A stretch of DNA of 7,757 nt, from NCBI GenBank assembly GCA_007135795.1, contig SLIE01000022.1:1-7757 (forward strand), written 5' to 3'. Every line of letters begins with the position of its first letter. Position 1 is the stretch's first letter. The position numbers were made by a program, and so were the translations under genes. The stretch comes from Desulfobacterales bacterium. Lineage in GTDB: Bacteria > Desulfobacterota > Desulfobacteria > Desulfobacterales > Desulfosalsimonadaceae. A model generated the notes under the pieces. The model ran no database searches and was not told the origin of the DNA. It saw only the letters and a list, made by a program, of their open reading frames with translations. This document shows, piece after piece, positions 6,800 to 7,757 of the stretch.

Positions 6800-7757
6800 A
6801 TGATCTCCATTGAAAACCTGAATAAAAGCTACGGCGACGACATCCTTTTTGAAAATGTCGGTTTTAAAATCAACCCGCGGGAGAAAGTGGGGCTTGTCGG
6901 CAGAAACGGCCATGGAAAGACCACGCTTTTCGATATGATTATCGGTCTGCAATCCCCGGATTCCGGATCTATCAGTATACCCAAACATTACCGGATCGGG
7001 TATGTAACGCAAAAACTCGAGTTTACAGCAGATACTGTATTGGAAGAGGGAATACTCGGGCTCGGACCGGATTGTGAAGGGGAGCACTGGCGGGTGGAAA
7101 AGGTTCTTGCCGGTCTCGGATTTTCAAATGACGACATGCATCAGAGTCCGTTTGCCTTTTCAGGGGGGTACCAGGTGCGGTTGAATCTTGCACGCACCCT
7201 CGTTTCCCGGCCGGATTGTCTTATGCTTGACGAGCCCACCAACTATCTCGACATTACATCGATTCGCTGGATCAAGGGGTTTTTAAAAAGTTGGCCCGGG
7301 GAGTTGCTTGTCATTACCCATGATCGCGGTTTCATGGATGATGTGGTAACCCATGTGCTTGGCATTATTCGTAAAAATGTGCGTAAGATCAAAGGGGATA
7401 CGCAAAAATTTTATACCCGTATTGTCCAGGATGATGAAATTTACGAAAAAACGCGTAAAAATGACGACCGCCGGCGAAAGGAAATTGAAAAGTTTGTCTC
7501 ACGGTTCCGGGCAAAAGCCAGGCTTGCCAATCTTGTCCAGTCCCGTATGAAGACCCTCGAAAAAATGACCCCGAGTGAAAAACTGGCGCATTATAAGACG
7601 CTCGCGTTCCAGTTTCGCGAAGCGCCGTTTACCGGCAAATACATGCTGGGAGCTGAAAGTGTAACATTCTCATATGATAAAAATGATGCCGCTTCCCTTG
7701 TCTCGGATTTTTCAATCAATATTGCCGCCCGGGAACGGGTCTGTATCGTGGGGCGAA
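6800..7757 (+). CDS. ABC-F family ATPase (translation-associated, partial, C-terminus off window)
   Basis: The frame from ATG at 6800 stays open to the window edge, giving 319 complete codons of a family usually about 530-650 residues. ABC-F proteins have two ATPase domains and no membrane segments; characterised members act on the ribosome in translation or antibiotic protection. Domain 1 shows Walker A GRNGHGKT (34-41), a signature FSGGYQVRLNLAR with S121, Walker B CLMLDEPTNYLD with D144-E145, and H174 in the ITHDR switch. A charged linker follows (about 200-265; EIEKFVSRFRAKA, QSRMKTLEKM), the segment that reaches toward the peptidyl-transferase centre in this family. Domain 2 starts near 285 and is cut just as its Walker A begins (CIVGR). 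The linker style suggests the YheS/Uup-like housekeeping members, but the subgroup is not certain. The start fits the family N-terminus; no Shine-Dalgarno site precedes it. Confidence 0.95.
   Translation, partial: MISIENLNKSYGDDILFENVGFKINPREKVGLVGRNGHGKTTLFDMIIGLQSPDSGSISIPKHYRIGYVTQKLEFTADTVLEEGILGLGPDCEGEHWRVEKVLAGLGFSNDDMHQSPFAFSGGYQVRLNLARTLVSRPDCLMLDEPTNYLDITSIRWIKGFLKSWPGELLVITHDRGFMDDVVTHVLGIIRKNVRKIKGDTQKFYTRIVQDDEIYEKTRKNDDRRRKEIEKFVSRFRAKARLANLVQSRMKTLEKMTPSEKLAHYKTLAFQFREAPFTGKYMLGAESVTFSYDKNDAASLVSDFSINIAARERVCIVGR

Overview
The window reads as ordinary chromosome from a Gram-negative, KDO-lipopolysaccharide-making bacterium. The gene mix (metal-type KdsA, an NtrC-family sigma-54 activator, LepB, and pyrB/pyrC without pyrI) and moderate GC best suit Desulfobacterota (a sulfate-reducer-like deltaproteobacterium). 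That placement is inference from family resemblance, not from a search. Six protein genes are supported. Two are cut by the window edges (kdsA at the left, an ABC-F ATPase at the right) and have no stop codon inside the window. No tRNA, rRNA, CRISPR array, insertion sequence or phage gene was seen.

Layout: kdsA runs leftward from 474. A 311-base divergent intergenic region (475-785) holds probable back-to-back promoters sharing a small inverted repeat, followed by a hairpin-rich leader. Rightward from 786 come a membrane-anchored M23 (LytM-type) peptidase, lepB, pyrB and pyrC. The last three are tightly packed: a 12-base gap between lepB and pyrB and a 17-base overlap between pyrB and pyrC. 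After a 140-base gap with a good -10 box, a complete sigma-54-dependent response regulator (PilR/NtrC type) occupies 5238-6638. A 161-base gap with two possible hairpins and a good sigma-70-like promoter leads to the ABC-F gene at 6800.

The gene products cover envelope work (KDO-8-P synthase for LPS, M23 peptidoglycan hydrolase, signal peptidase I), pyrimidine synthesis (two consecutive steps, ATCase and dihydroorotase, probably as a PyrB-PyrC complex), transcriptional control (the sigma-54 activator) and ribosome-associated ATPase activity (ABC-F). I find no convincing undescribed system. The places most worth a second look are the structured region 570-753 between kdsA and the M23 gene, and the short intergenic element at 6650-6730.
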